This document shows positions 8,979 to 22,655 of a DNA stretch of 64,000 nt, one piece after another. Position numbers and translations under genes: made by a program. This DNA comes from Prostheceraeus crozeri (taxonomy: Eukaryota > Platyhelminthes > Polycladida > Euryleptidae). A model generated the notes under the pieces. It saw only the letters and a program-made list of their open reading frames with translations, made no database searches and was not told where the DNA came from. How positions within the stretch are numbered: the stretch's first letter is position 1; every line of letters begins with the position of its first letter. The stretch covers positions 1-64,000 of the forward strand of contig CAJQUW010006864.1 in the NCBI GenBank assembly GCA_907163375.1, read 5' to 3'.

Positions 8979-10172
8979 CAGTGGTTGGTTATAATGGTGT
9001 GCGGTTGTGACCGTGTTTACGATTTACTGTGGTTAACCGCTGTACCGGTGGTTACGGTTAACGTGATCAGCAATTACTGTTAATCACGGTTACATTTTGA
9101 ATTGGAATATATTTTGCTCTTGTTTGTTTTACTTTTTGAACTTAAAATGAGTGACAATTGAATGCTGTCTTAAGTGACAATAAATACAAGATATTTAACG
9201 AAATCTGAATGATGTCAGAATCATAATAGTATCATGAAAATTAATCGTGCAGGCACGTTAGGTTTGTGGATTTGTTTTACTTAAAATACGCAGCTCTGTT
9301 AGATGGCTGCGTAAACAAGTAGACAATTATAACATGCTATTTTACATAATTGGATGCATGTTCTAATATTAGCTAAGTATTGCTGTGTACACATGTACGC
9401 ACAGTCGCACACAATATCAAAGCTAATAACAATTCGAAACTTTAGCGCTCGATGCCTGTATCTTGGCTTTCTATTTACCATGATTACTCATAATTTACAT
9501 TCAGACCACCTTGATGGGATATTTACATGTTCATGTAGGTTTAGACTACGAACTATGATTAGGATGATAGGCCAAATCTTTAATATGTAATCACATGCAG
9601 GTCTCCATGGTGTAGGCCATCCTATGCACTAGCCTACACTGTATGAAGGTAAAATTATCAGTTAGCCTATCGTGATTAGAGCGATTGTCAAATGAAAAAA
9701 GAATAGCTTAAACATGCAGTGCACCGTAGGCCAATAGAACATGAGCCCATACGCCAATATGATTTGCATTCATAGCGTATTAAATGCCGCTGTCTTTGAT
9801 TACATGTGTACATGTATTTGATGAACTGCCTTAACCACAAACTTTTTGAAAATATAGCTTTGTATAGCTAGGTAAGGTAAGTCAAACTGGCCCAGGCCTA
9901 TTAGGCTGCCGTCAGTATTTTGTCGATAAGCGAAGCACATGCATAAGGCTATTATGCATGTGCTAGTCTATTACGATGATCAGTAGATAACTGATACAAT
10001 GCATTACTTCAACGAGCATATACGTTCAAACGATTAACAGTCGGATATATAATACATGTGCTTCTGCGATTAACGGTCGGTTACGGCTAAAAATCTAGCG
10101 GTTACGGTTGGTTACGGAAGAATTCTGTACGGTCGGTTCCGGTTAAGAAATTTATCTAACCAAACATCACTA
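8979..10172. mobile_element. Possible non-autonomous hAT-like element (MITE) with GGTTACGGTTA-rich ends
   Basis: The left end CAGTGGTTGGTTATAAT and the reverse complement of the right end TAGTGATGTTTGGTTAGATAA are similar. Both ends are followed inward by repeated GGTTACGGTTAACGG-type words (9030-9095 and 10060-10150), as in subterminal repeats of some hAT elements. No transposase is seen inside and I cannot define a clean 8-bp target duplication. Confidence 0.4.
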
Positions 10173-13100
10173 GTTGGTAGTCGATCATCATTACCCCATC
10201 AAAAACATTTGAACTAAAAAGGCTTTTGAGCTTTGCTGTAAATTTTGTCCACTATAATTGAAATCAACAAATATTACCCAAAAGCATGTTGCTAATGATT
10301 TCAGCTATTTTTCAAAAGATGCGTAACATCATGGAATGCCTTCCTTAGAGAATGCCGCAAGAGTATCAGGAGCGCGGAACCATGGGGCAGTCAAAACAAA
10401 ATTTCAGTGGTGGGAAGGTGCATGTATACATCTTGTCCTCAAAGCATCTTGACAAAAAAAGAACGACTGTTGGGCAATTAACGGAGATATGTCATTTGAC
10501 AAAGATGAAAATCAAAAGACCAGCATCCGATCTTCTACTGATGATAGCAAAAGCATTCTTAATGCAAGTCTTCTTCATCTTCATATAACAAGCTTCACTA
10601 AATTTCGTTGCTTGATTCAAAGAGTCTTGTTATCAATCTTGACACTATCTTTACAATCAGCTGTCCATTGGTTTACATCAAAATTCAAAAAATAGATTCA
10701 CTGAATGTCTGACTATGCTAAGTATTTACATCATTTGTCAAGGATCTTGAAGATTTCTCCGATATAATCGAATCCGGCCAAACGTCAGTAGAATCAATAC
10801 CAATTTCATTTAAATGGAATAAGATAAACAATGCAGTATGTAGATTGTTGTATACATGTATGTTCATACATGTTTTGTACATGTTTATCTATATACATGT
10901 AAATAAAGCATTCGAATATTTAATGAAAACATATTGCACTTTTAATTTTGTCAACATCATCGCTTCAAAAAGCCCACGTGTAGAATTCATATCAAATTTT
11001 AACCGACAACTTCAAATACACACATGCATTTACATACTTAAATAGTTTACAGTAATACGTGAAAACTTATGTGAATGACCGAATACAAATCAGAGTATTC
11101 CTCATGTCCTACTTTCATGAGGAAAAAAAACAGAAAAAAATAATGGAGTTCATTCCGAGCTCATTATTAAGGCAACCTTTTGTTTTGTCAAGTTTTTTTA
11201 TTCATTCGCACGCCACTGCTTTGAGACTTGAAAATTAATTTTGAGTACCGTACCTCAAGACGAAAAACATGAAAATTGCGTTGTTGAATTCTTAGTGCGT
11301 GAACAATTACTAACGTTGAAAATCAAAGGAATTTTCTTCAACCAAATATAGAATGTGCAAGTCTAAACGTTCTGCTTCTGCTCGTTCATGAAATTTACAC
11401 ATGCATTGAGCGAGTCCGTTGATGCTTCTTATGGAAATGATCGAATGGTTAACTTAACATCGTAATATCAAGAACAGAAATATTCGTCGGACAGTGGAAG
11501 TAAGATAAAACAGCTCACATGTGCCATGCTTAAATGTAGTTCATCCTATCCAAAGTTGAATTTCCCTCACTTTTCTTATTCCATCAGCAGAAGCAGAAAG
11601 CTTGAAATTGCGGTTTATCCGGTTGACAATATATTTGCTTTATTTGGTTGAAGAAAACATTTGCTTTTTTCAACATATTTACAAATAATTACCGCTATAT
11701 GAAGAGTGGAGTAATTGCTACTGTGCATATGCATTTGCTGTCAAATTTTGAATTGATATCATAATCTTTTCAATCTGGCAGCTATTATCAACAATAACTT
11801 ATTCCAGAAAGGCTAATGGAGCGCGTTCATCTAACTAAGCATTATTTATTTTTACTTGCGGGATGCCACCAACTTCATTCCTCAATATACTTTCCTAAAA
11901 ATGTCCAAAGCCACGATACGGTGAATAAGCTTCTTCATCTGCTTAGGGAAATCAACAGCTTGTAGTCTTTTGTTTTACTCACACGTCGAGAAGTAGCACT
12001 TTAATACCATGCTTGCCTGCTGATCACTCCGAGATGCGACAGATGAAACCTCGCTGAGAGTGACAAAAAACTACATATCCATGTGGCGCTTCAGTCGACA
12101 GCACCGTGACCGTTATCAATTAAAAATAGAGGATGAGGTAACATTACTGCTTGATTGCACATATTTGAAAACAAATCATTCAGATCACAATCAACTTTTA
12201 AAGTATTAAATGATAAAAACTCCTTATCTGAAGACTCTGGCACCTAGATAAGAAGAACCATCACTATAGAAACAGAGTGAACCATAAAGAATGCAGAAGT
12301 CGACGAGAAAATCTATTAAGTCCTGTACGTGCTGTAGTCAGAAGCTGGTAGAGATTGGAGGATCAAAAACTCAGCCGAAGGAAAAATATCAACATCAGCT
12401 AAACCAGCAAGCAAGGTAAGGGCGTTGGGACAATGCAGCATAGCTGCTCACATGCACATACTGCATTTGGACGAGAACACGGTGTCTCTCGCGACAAAAT
12501 TTCGATCCTTTTTTTAAGTCTGGCGTTATGAAAAGTTATGTATCTACACTATAGATTATTTCAAAGCTCACTGCATTGGATGACATGATTATTGAATCAG
12601 TTAGCGACAGCTATTTAGCACCCGGGAGACGTAATATTGATAACACTCGTGACATCAAAAATGACCTTAGTTTTCTTCTTACTAGTGCCATTCTTAAAGT
12701 TCTATCGAATTCATTGGAGCTATCAAATGTTTGAACATATTTAAAATAACTACTTCATTGATCTTAAGTTTTCACAAATTATTCATGCAATCTGAAGTAT
12801 GAAGCATCTTCTGAAAACTTCAGAAGCTAGCATTGTGCACTACCTACTGCTCGTGACACAATTTGTGAATAACAAATTCTTCAATGATATAATGATGCTG
12901 TTCTTACCATTTACATAAATAGAGTAATTATATTGATTTTAGTAATGCCTAGGTAATGAAAGACAGGATTTTGTTGTATCAATAAGATGATCTCGTTGAT
13001 CAAGTATCTCGACAATGGTCTTTTGTAAGTACTAATTGATTGCAAGTATCTCGTATTGCACATTTCAGTATTCGTCCTCCAGTTTCATTTTCTGTTCCTT

Positions 13101-14387
13101 TACTTAATTACGAAAAAAATGCATTGACACTTCAAAAATATCTTGAATGTTTTGACGGTGGAAATAAACATCAGAATGATAATTTTGCTAGATGGTAGGT
13201 TTATCACTCCATTGCTAGACTTAAATGCCACTCAAAGCACCTTTCTCCCGCGTCAGATAACACATCGTTTGATGGCCCTGGGAGCGGCTGTGTTACTTCG
13301 AACGTCTTGCACTTGTTTTGCACTCTGGGACCCTAACACTTGCTGTAAAGATGAAGATATTCTTCATATTATTATAATGCACTGTTTTGCATTTAATTCT
13401 GCTGAGAGCGGAATTAATTTGCTGAAGAAAACTTGACATTTTCCCGGGTCAATAGGAATTCAGCTCGAACGCTTTTTATTTTATTCACACTTAGGTGACT
13501 ATAACCAACAGATACCTGATCTAGAACAGTTTAAAATGAATATACACATAAGAGCCCTGAGAGTACTATAGAACATCGAGTAGAGTCAAGTCCAGTCGAG
13601 TCAAGTCGAATAGTCGAATCGATCTTACCAAAATGTTCAAATATCAGCCATATTGATATGTTTTGTAATAATATACAATGTCAAGATATATGCTATATAT
13701 CATATAGTCTGTGTTTCTCAATCTTGCAAAGGCGAGTGCAGTGATTCGGATTTCAGTTCAATCACACATTAACATCTTCAGCAAAAAACACAGGGAACTA
13801 AGATGCTAAAAATGATGATCAGGACGCTTGCAATGATAATAGGAAATAAGAAATGAGATAGCCAGATATTGTAATCAGCCGTTGCAGGCAAGAAATGTAC
13901 ATTAGTTGAAATGTTGGTTTGATTTGCCTGAAGCCAATTTCAGTCATCGCAAGTCTTTTTGTAATACTGTCAACAGACACATGCAGTGAAAGAACACATT
14001 CAGTAAGAACTGAAGGCATAAGTCATTTACGCTGATCACTCACTGGCAGTGACAGCAGCTCAGAAAAACTATTTTTCCCCAAAAGTTATTCGCACCCGAC
14101 ATTCTAGTTTATAATACAGCGTGGCTTTCATCATCAATCAGAAATTATTAATGCTATCAGTCAGAAATTATTGATAGTATAGAGCTTTGTTTCATGCGTC
14201 ATTTTCCTTTTTTTAGTCCAATACCATATACACTAAAACAAGCAAGCTTTTTATCTTGATTAACGAAATATTTTTATAAAGACAAGAAATTGAAATGTGT
14301 TTACAATTGAAACTGATAATACTGAAAGTTGACGTATTAGTCAACTATGTATAGCTCTCACATTGGTGCTGGAACTGGTACGAGTAA

Positions 14388-16831
14388 CAGGGTGGCGGTC
14401 AGATTTAAAGATTCAAATTTCCGGGCGATTCCCGGGCTGTTTCATCGAATTTTCACGCTTTTTTTATATTGACCATATATGTTATTCCAATTGCGCCGAT
14501 TAAAAATTACCCTGACACTTCTTTAAACTATTTCTATCATTAAATTTGAGACATTTCCTGTTTGAATTTTGTGACGAAATTTATGTGCTAAATAATGAAC
14601 GTCATTTAACTCTACCGCACTCATTTTTCAAAATTTGTGAATTCTGTGAGCGATAGTTCTTAAGCTTATAAACATCTGCCTTTCCTTAATGCACTGCAGT
14701 GAATAACTGTTGGGATCTAAATGATTTCATATCGATAGAAAAGTTCATTTCTTGAACTTTGCAACGATCAAAAAATAATTCATTATCATGTGATTTGTGA
14801 AATTCTAGAAAGCTTTATCTAGCCGATTTATCAGACTGAAACTTTCAAGGCGCATGTTAAGTTGAAGCAGCAATCATGATATCAAAATGCTCATGTTAAT
14901 GGAATAGCACGATGACAACAAGTTATCAAGAAACATCAACAAGAGAAACCAGAAAAAGTGCCACACTAGACGAAGACTGTGAAGGCCAGAAGAATTCCTT
15001 CTTACCACCTTTGTGTATCAGTTTGCGTAGGAACAAAGGACGCATGGTAACCGTCAGTTATAAAGATTGTGTCTGATGTTTCCAGCAATGTCTGGTATAA
15101 TACTGCAGAATCAAGGACTCGTTATTTCTCGATTCAAAGGATAGCAATAGCAGTGCAACGCAGTAATAGTACCTCCGTATTGAAGACATTATCATTGGAT
15201 TTTAAACCATGGCAGGAGTTTCTTTATCTGGCTAAATTTGACAATGTGACTTTCTATTCCTCGTCATCAAATTATTCAACTTGCTTCTTCTTCACATTGT
15301 ATAATTAATTCCGTCAGATTCTAGTAAATGGTGTTTATTGGAATAATATTCAGAGAACGTGCCGATAACAAATTTTAAAATGTCTCCTAATTAGTTGAGA
15401 ATGCAGTTTTTGAAAATATTACGTCTCAAAAGGCAATTAGCATATTCAGTCTTGCATGTTTAAAAGTTGAAGTCTGAAAAATTGACTAAAAGCAAAAAAT
15501 GTATGAAAAAAGTTACAAAGCTACATGAATCAGTTGATGAAAATTAAATATTATGCGTGTTTTGTGATCATTAGAAAGTACGAAAAATGAACTCTTCTAT
15601 CGTTCAAAAATCACTCAGATCTCATAATGTTCACGGGCTACAAGCCACTGAATAAAGGCCTGATGATTTGTGCTCGCTTAAAAGTTAACCGGCTCAATGC
15701 GTGATTAAATGTGTAGGCCTAATTAAGTTCACTCTTTTATGGTTCTGATTATCTTCACATCAATAGGCTCAATTATGTCATTAAATTTAATTAAAAAAAA
15801 GGCTATCAGTAAATTCCCGCATTCTTGAAATATTTTCTTTGGCCGTGATTAGTAATGCGGTGCAATTTGTCAGAAATACGTACATGTATGTGTATGTCAC
15901 GGTTAACTGGCAGAACAGGTCTGAGATAGCTGGGCCTTTTTTTTCTAGGCCTTTTTTTCATATGGAATACGCTAGCAAAATTTACTTGATAAGTTAACTA
16001 GAATGGTATTTCTTGACTTATTTTTCGCGTTTCTGGTATAGTCGGAACCGGAACAAAGAGCAAAATCTTTACCGCTAGCAGAAGCTCCAGATGGCTCAAT
16101 ATACTAGCGACCCCGATCCTTGGAAGTAGTGGTCTGTACATAATCCCCATTGGTTTGGGTGGCCTTCCTGACATGCTTTACTGAGAGGTTTTCGAACTCA
16201 TCACTTAGCTTAGCCATTTAATTTACTTTTATTCTTATATTTAATTCTATTTACTTTTATTCGAAATATCAAAGAAACTCTGATGCACTTTTCTGTCAGT
16301 GGCAGAGTTGTCAGAATTTTATTGGCATCATTATGAAACTTGATGTGGATGTGGCGCATAAGTAGCCTAAAGTGTTAAATTGCGCGAATTTTTCTTGCAT
16401 TTTTTTATTGCTCAAAAAGATGCTTTTGTAAAATATCTTTCAACTAATGAAATTGATAACGCAAGATAAACGATCATTCCGATATGACATTTTTTTAATA
16501 TGTATTCAAAACGACATAACCATCGCCTCACACATCATTGACAATGCATGTGGAAATGAAGCAAATTTGTCTAGCCATGAATTTTCCATCCAGATGTTGT
16601 GCATATTTACTTGATTATATCAATCAAGAATCGAAGACATATAACTGAAATAGTGGGTTTAGTAATAGTCATGTTACTAGTATTTGAAATCAAGAAATCA
16701 TGCTTACTGGACTTAGAAATAAAGATCACGAAATGGCATTCCCGGGGTATTTAAGGTCTAACTGTCTATTTCGCTAAAATTTAAGGACGATTACCGAGCT
16801 GCCCGGATTCCCGGGCTCGGCCGCCACCCTG
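14388..16831. mobile_element. DNA transposon with CAGGGTGGCGG inverted ends
   Basis: The left end CAGGGTGGCGGTC and the right end (reverse complement CAGGGTGGCGGCC) match for 13 bases with one change. Both are followed inward by CCGGGxxATTCCCGGGCT-like sequence. The element is flanked by the direct repeat GAGTAA (14382-14387 and 16832-16837). It is 2444 bp long. Chance frames only are found inside, so it is probably non-autonomous or decayed. The CAG start suggests hAT, but that family makes 8-bp duplications and only 6 bp match here. Confidence 0.65.
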
Positions 16832-18431
16832 GAGTAAATTGTATCATTTAATGTTAATACTTCGCATTGGAGATTCATTTCAAAAGACATTCAGTTCGTT
16901 ATTTGGACAAATCTATTCTCCAAATCAAAAAAATGGTGGATTGAATGATGTTTTTTTTTCTTGAAAAGAGTTATAGAAAATGTGCGTATTTGTCGTAATT
17001 GAGTTATGCTAGAATTTGTACGTACTCCACTGACCTCTCTAAATACTGACACAACACAGGCCTTCTCTGACAATTCTGAGAGTTACAACAAAACTGTAAA
17101 AAATTCAGTAAATAGACAAGTCATTGAAAATGAAATTATGCTTTATATCAATTTTCTGATACTGACTGAATGCTGCTCTTGTGCTTGTGTGAAGAGCAGC
17201 AATAGAATAAGCATGCTTATTACTGAATACCACATAAATTTTTGTCTCTTACTGTCTTGACATGGGAATTCTGTTCGACTCGACTCGAGGTTGGCAGGAC
17301 CCTAATACGGAGTTTTATCCATTTTATGCGCTTAAAAACAGAATAAGTCACAAAGTAGCGCACGCGACAGTCGTTCACTCGTATATGAACTAGTATAAAG
17401 ATGAAACAATTGGTCTACATCCAACACTACCTGGGGTTCATACAGATATAATAAAATTGATGCTTGTGTGTTATGTTTGCTTTCCATGGTGGCAATCTAA
17501 CTTGATGCAACAAAATGGATGCACTCGCGACAGTTAAAATTGCTCGATGAAAATTACAATATACTTGAATATTATTATTGTAGACAGCTAAATTATCATT
17601 GCGACTTATTACAACGGATATTTGTCAAGAGAAACTTTCATTATCCCAAGCATTCATTATTTCAAACATTCACTTTGCTATATGAATGATAGGTAAAAAA
17701 TAGTTCAATTTACAGCGAATTTTGGCAGTATTTGATGTCCCACTATTAACACTCGTAAATCTACATCGAGGAGCCTAAAATGAGATGAAAAATTATCAGA
17801 ACATTTTTGACGAACATAAGTGTCATTTTACTGAAATTGGTGAAAAATATGCATCCCTGAAAATGTCTGTCACTCATTGGCACTGTTATTCTTATACCGA
17901 TTTAAAGCTTAGCACGCGTTCCAGAGACATAAACGAGCACAATAATTTCCGACGATTCTAACTATACAGATCTATTCTTTTATTTTCAACTTAGAACAAT
18001 ATCATAAAAAATGCATAAGACCAACTATTACTCCAAATTTCAGTGAGGAAAACGTACATAATCTTACTGAAACAAAATAACTATTTTTTCTGTCATATCA
18101 TATATTCTTTATTAAAAACAACCACTATCAGATTGATAATGACCATGAATAAGAGAGTTTATGAGGAGCTGCCAAAAGCAAAATACTGAGCATAAAAATG
18201 CGATAAAACTGCAGGGCATATATCTAAAATGCGAATTACTAACAAAATACTATATCAGAAATCACAATTGGATACTTTGGTGGAAGCAGTCTACTTTTCT
18301 CTTGAGTGCAAAAACAAAACTAGGGAGGCAGAATAAACTAAAAACAAAACTTAACTCTGGGGGAAGATGGTTACCAAAAACTGAAAACAAAACTAAACAA
18401 AACCACGGGAAGAAGCTACATCACCTAAAGT

Positions 18432-19264
18432 TCACTTATAGAAACTTCTTATAGATGTCTGTTTCTCATCATTCTTCCTCAGATCCTTTCCTGCTTCTTC
18501 AACTCGCATCTTCTTCCTCTGATCTTGTCCTGCTTCTTCAACTCGCTTCTTCTTCCTCTCATCATTCTTCCTCTGATCCTGTCCTCTTTCTCCAACTCGC
18601 ATCTTCAAAAATGGTTCCTTTCGCACGCGTTTCTTGATCCTATATGCTTTTGCTAGCGAAATCAATGCCTGATTTCTTCTTGCTTTTTCAGCAGCTTCAA
18701 TAGCAATTCTTCTAAACATACTTCTGGAGATGGATTTTCTAGGTGTTATTGCCAACGTACTCAATAACGCACTTTTCCTGTTTCTGTAGCACAAGGTTCT
18801 CTTGCCTTTTCATGTACGCACCCTCCGTCTTTTTTAGTAATTCTTCCGGAACAGGATCATTTCGCACGAACTTCTCAACAGCGTTATGACTGCGTATCAG
18901 GTGATAATGCTTGATGGATTGGCTTGCATCCAATGTTTCAATTTTCACCTGTGATGTTTTCTTATGAGACTTGATGTCATCCTGCTAAAAAATCTCTCTA
19001 CCTCTAGAGCGCTGATGATTGCCAGGTAGACCAAAGCCAGTTTGCTAAGAGCTGGATATCTTTCTCTCAGTCTGTAAGTTGGATCTACAGAGTAATTTCT
19101 GATTTCCTTCTCGATATTACATTTTTCATCGTCATTTAATATGCTGTCGTGATCGAATGCCCGGTGCAGCAAGTAGCTCTGCCCGACAGAATGACTTCTC
19201 ATATCTGGTGACAATGCAGACAAATGCCGCAACAACCTGTTTTTGCATGTCATTATCTCGCATA
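18432..19264 (-). pseudogene. hAT transposase C-terminal part (downstream of nested mariner)
   Basis: Minus-strand frames at 19264-18945 include YPALSKLALVYLAIISALEV followed by ERFFSRM, the hallmark of the hAT dimerisation domain. LLRHLSALSPD precedes it, as expected. A frameshift near 18945 leads into KIETLDASQSIKHYHLIRSH and a Lys/Arg-rich tail with tandem repeats. The upstream half of the same gene is at 20849-21760, beyond the mariner insertion. Confidence 0.7.
18465..18615. repeat. CT-rich imperfect tandem repeat
   Basis: CTTCTTCAACTCGCATCTTCTTCCTC-like units repeat about four times at periods near 36-45 bp. On the minus strand they encode repeats of the kind RVEEAGQDQRKN at the tail of the hAT-related frame. 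Confidence 0.7.
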
Positions 19265-20848
19265 TACGAGGCGTGTTCAAATGAAATCCGTTCGATTTAC
19301 TATATTTATAAAATAATTATTTAAACGAGTAAAACCACGATGGAGGAGCCAAGTCGCATGCATCCTACTTAAAGCGACATTTGATAAACTTTCATCGAAA
19401 ATGATTGATAATTGATACAGCAATGATCACTTAAGATAGGTTCAGGTAAGCCTATGATGATACATGATGTAAAACATGTTTTTTTTAAAAAAAAGTAGGC
19501 TATATATACTTTCCACCCGGAGTCGGAGTCGCAGTCCTATCAACCCCCGGAGTCGGAGTCGGCGTCCTATCAAGATGATAGGACTCCGCATCCCTGTTAT
19601 ACAGTAATAACTGTGTATTTAGAATAAGGAAGACAATAGTAAGACTTAGAATAACTTTCCATTGGCATCAAGGCACTTATCCCTTTGTTTTGGCAAGCGT
19701 CGAATCCCGTCGCCAAAAAACGATTTCGGCTACTCTTTGAACCAATTTCTCACTGAGGTCTTCACATCCACGTCTGACTAGAATATATACCCTTTGAGGA
19801 TCTTCTCCAGCGGACCAAAGATGTGAAAATCGCACGGTGACGAATCAGGGCTGCATGCAAGATATTCCCAAAATTTCCACCTCTTCCTTGACAACTCGCA
19901 GACGCGCGTTGTCAAGGAGAATAATTCTAGCAGACAGCATACCGGGTCGTTCGTTTTTTATGGATCGGTGAAGATTATCTAACGTTTGGATGCATCGCTG
20001 TGAGCTCATCGTTTTATTTGGTTCGTGGAATTCCAGCAATACTGGGACCTGAATGTCAAAGAACACTGAGCATTTCCTTCCCTGAAGACTGCTCGAAACT
20101 TCTTCGGTTTTGGAGACTTCGAATGTTTCCATTGCATACTCGTCGGCTTCCCATCTTCTTCGAAATGGTGACACCATGCCTCGTTTCCAGCCACGATACG
20201 TCGCATGAAGTCCTCACTCTCAGTGTTGAAGCGAGTGAGACGCTGCAGACTTCGAGTTTTCCTTCTCTCCTTGTGTTCTTCGGTCAGCATATGAGGCACC
20301 CACTGAGAGCAAACTTTTCTGTACTTCAAGTTCTCAATAACGATGGTTTGCATTGAGCATATAGAAGTGCTAAAAGTGTCTGCAGATCTCCAATGTTTCA
20401 TCGACAATTGGTTCTGAAAGCCGCGTCAACGCTCTCGGTCAGGCTCTCAGTCACAACCTTGTGACTCTGTCCAGGACGTGGAAAATCTGATGTTTTGATT
20501 CTGTTTTCACGAAACTTCCGCGACCAGTCTATGATCGTGGTCTTCGACTCACTCTGATCCCCGTAAACCGCTATCTTCCTATGATGAATTTCAACTGGTT
20601 GGCATCCTTCTGCGGTCAGGAATTGGATTACTGCTCTCTGATACTCTTTGGACGGACTTGACATCCTTTGTACGGTAAACGACATTTTTGACTGCAACAA
20701 TATAGTAATTTATAACGACAGTGATTGTAAACAGAATCACGCTAGCTTAAGACATTGAACATTGCTACACCATGTTAGCCTAATTGATTCAGCGATTGTT
20801 TACGCGAAAGATTAATCCAACGGGTTTCATTTAAACATGTCTCAATAC
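19265..20848 (-). mobile_element. mariner element inserted in the hAT gene
   Basis: The left end ACGAGGCGTGTTCAAATGAA (19267 on) and the right end (20812-20846) are imperfect inverted repeats, both next to TA. The transposase relic lies between them on the minus strand. Removing the element and one TA brings the two hAT parts together in a sensible order. The size is about 1.58 kb. Confidence 0.75.
19650..20700 (-). pseudogene. mariner transposase, decayed
   Basis: Minus-strand pieces in order: the helix-turn-helix region (YQRAVIQFLTAEGCQPVEIH), the linker motif CSQWVPHML, the first catalytic block VAGNEAWCHHFEEDGKPTSM with Asp replaced by Asn (usual GDE), the second block IILLDNARLRVV, and a remnant of the third (SPCDFHIF-like). 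Several frameshifts and stops separate them. It is similar to but clearly distinct from the intact mariner at 52742. Confidence 0.75.
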
Positions 20849-21760
20849 GTCACAGTGAGCAGATGGGCAGAAAATAATTGTTTCCTCAAACGATGGGAGG
20901 ACATGATTCCTTCTCTAACATCACCAAAAAAGATATTTTGGACTGGCAGGTGAATTGATTTGTCATCAAAGTTAAGCTCATAAAGTGCTTCACAAGATTT
21001 GCAAACAAGATGAAAAAAAGAGTACTTTCGTAAAAGTGACAGAACGATTCTATTGAGTTTCAGAATCACAATGAGCCTCCTCCTTTCAACAAGCAGGTGA
21101 TCGTGTATGCGCTGCAGCCTTTTCAGACTAGCTTTCGTGAACTTCTTTTGACGCAGTTTGCAAGTTCATTAAAAGTTTTGTGCGTCTTCTAGTAGATGTA
21201 ATGGAAGTTGGAGAATTTAGCAAACTGTTAGATAGGCATCCTTCTGATCAGGTGAAAATTTAAAATGATTGTAGAGATCAGCAAAAAGAGATCCGACATT
21301 CCCTTTTAATGATTGAGTAAACTTTTTTGCGGCGCTATTTGCATGATGGCAAGTATCGCCATAAATGCCAGACAGATTTGGGCAATGTTCTTTCATTCTG
21401 GTTTCTACACCACACTTCGAGCCCCGCATAATCGCGCATGATTCCATGATAATGCTAATCAATTTTGATTTGTCAAAATTGAATTCAATTAAAATATCAA
21501 GAAGCTTTGCAGTAGCCCTAGTGGAATTCACTTTAATCATCTGCACGCTTTTTAGATGATAAACACAATTTTTCCCAGCTCATAATCAGAAAACTGATGA
21601 GTATACCTAGAACTCATCTATGTGACAGCTATATCAATGACAAGAATGATGTATGATGCATTGTACATTTCATGAAGATCCCTTAGCATCAGTTGCTTTG
21701 GAAGACCATTTGGGCCAACCTGGTCCAAGACTGATAACAAATTCAACAAAACAATTTGAG
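20849..21760 (-). pseudogene. hAT transposase middle part (upstream of nested mariner)
   Basis: The minus-strand frame at 21546-21217 reads MESCAIMRGSKCGVETRMKE and GIYGDTCHHANSAAKKF, a pattern typical of a hAT subfamily found as host-annotated BED/ZBED-like proteins: a DTCAVMRG.K.GVE motif and a GDTCHH.HNAAKKF motif. Further on, at 21069-20849, reading continues with several stops. It joins in order with 18432-19264. Confidence 0.7.
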
Positions 21761-22473
21761 TCTACCCTCATTAATGTAGTTACCAAAGGAAACTGAAATA
21801 AAACTGAAAAGTTGATACTTTGCTAGCTTTATTATAGGGAGGTCGCGCGAAGTGCGAACATTTTTAGATTTTTCTGTTAGAGTTGTCATTACAAACTTAC
21901 CAACCAAGTAACGGGGGACCGAATGAACGGATTTCTGTAAAGATTTCAGATTGGGCGATGTACCTCTTACCTCTTCCCCCTATATTTTTAATGCGTATTT
22001 GCATCAATCCCGAGAATGATCAAAATCTTGAAAAAAGGCTCCCGATACGTGCTTTGTTCATTTTGTAAAATGATTTAGAGGTATTAATATAAAATGATCA
22101 TTTCAAGGCATGCACTTCAAAAAGCATGATTTAAGAAATTTAAAACGAATAGCAAATTTCATTAACTGTAGAAAATGGTCGATGTGAACGTTCGTCGTGT
22201 TCTCGACCATTTATAAATAGACATAGATTTTCGTGTAGATTTCAATCAGAAAAAGATTGAACCCTGCTTTAATTTTTTTATACCTACATTTTTAATTTAG
22301 GATTGACCCTCCCTAGCTTGTATATGTGTAAGCTAAATTAGTCCTCGTAAGAACAAGCAAAATTGTGGGAACTTTGTTTAAATTTATGAGATCGCTAAAT
22401 CAGTCCTCACAAGGACAATCAAATTTTGTTGCGATTCTAGTATGTTTTGTGTTTCCTTATTGTATCTATGCTC
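21761..22473. other. No feature seen
   Basis: AT-rich sequence with short chance frames. The word pairs TCCTCGTAAGAACAAGCAAA and TCCTCACAAGGACAATCAAA near 22340-22425 suggest a small internal repeat. Confidence 0.3.
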
Positions 22474-22655
22474 CGTGGCACTGTGGTTAAGTGCTTCTTA
22501 TTTGCCAAAAAACAGCAGCTTGGACTATAGCGATCTTTTGGTCTAGTGATCGAGGCCCCAAAAGTGTCACTGAAAGTCGGCGGGAAGGGCATCCGTTTCA
22601 CTTGCCATCGCTTCATCTAAAGCCCATCTTATGCATGTGAGACCCACTCTGCCAA
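22474..22655 (+). mobile_element. tRNA-derived SINE, copy 1
   Basis: The head TCCGTGGCACTGTGGTTAAG contains an A box and GTGATCGAGGCCCC a B box of RNA polymerase III type. The body AAGTCGGCGGGAAGGGCATC is shared with the copy at 39681. The two copies match over about 110 bp with a small insertion between the boxes here. Confidence 0.75.
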
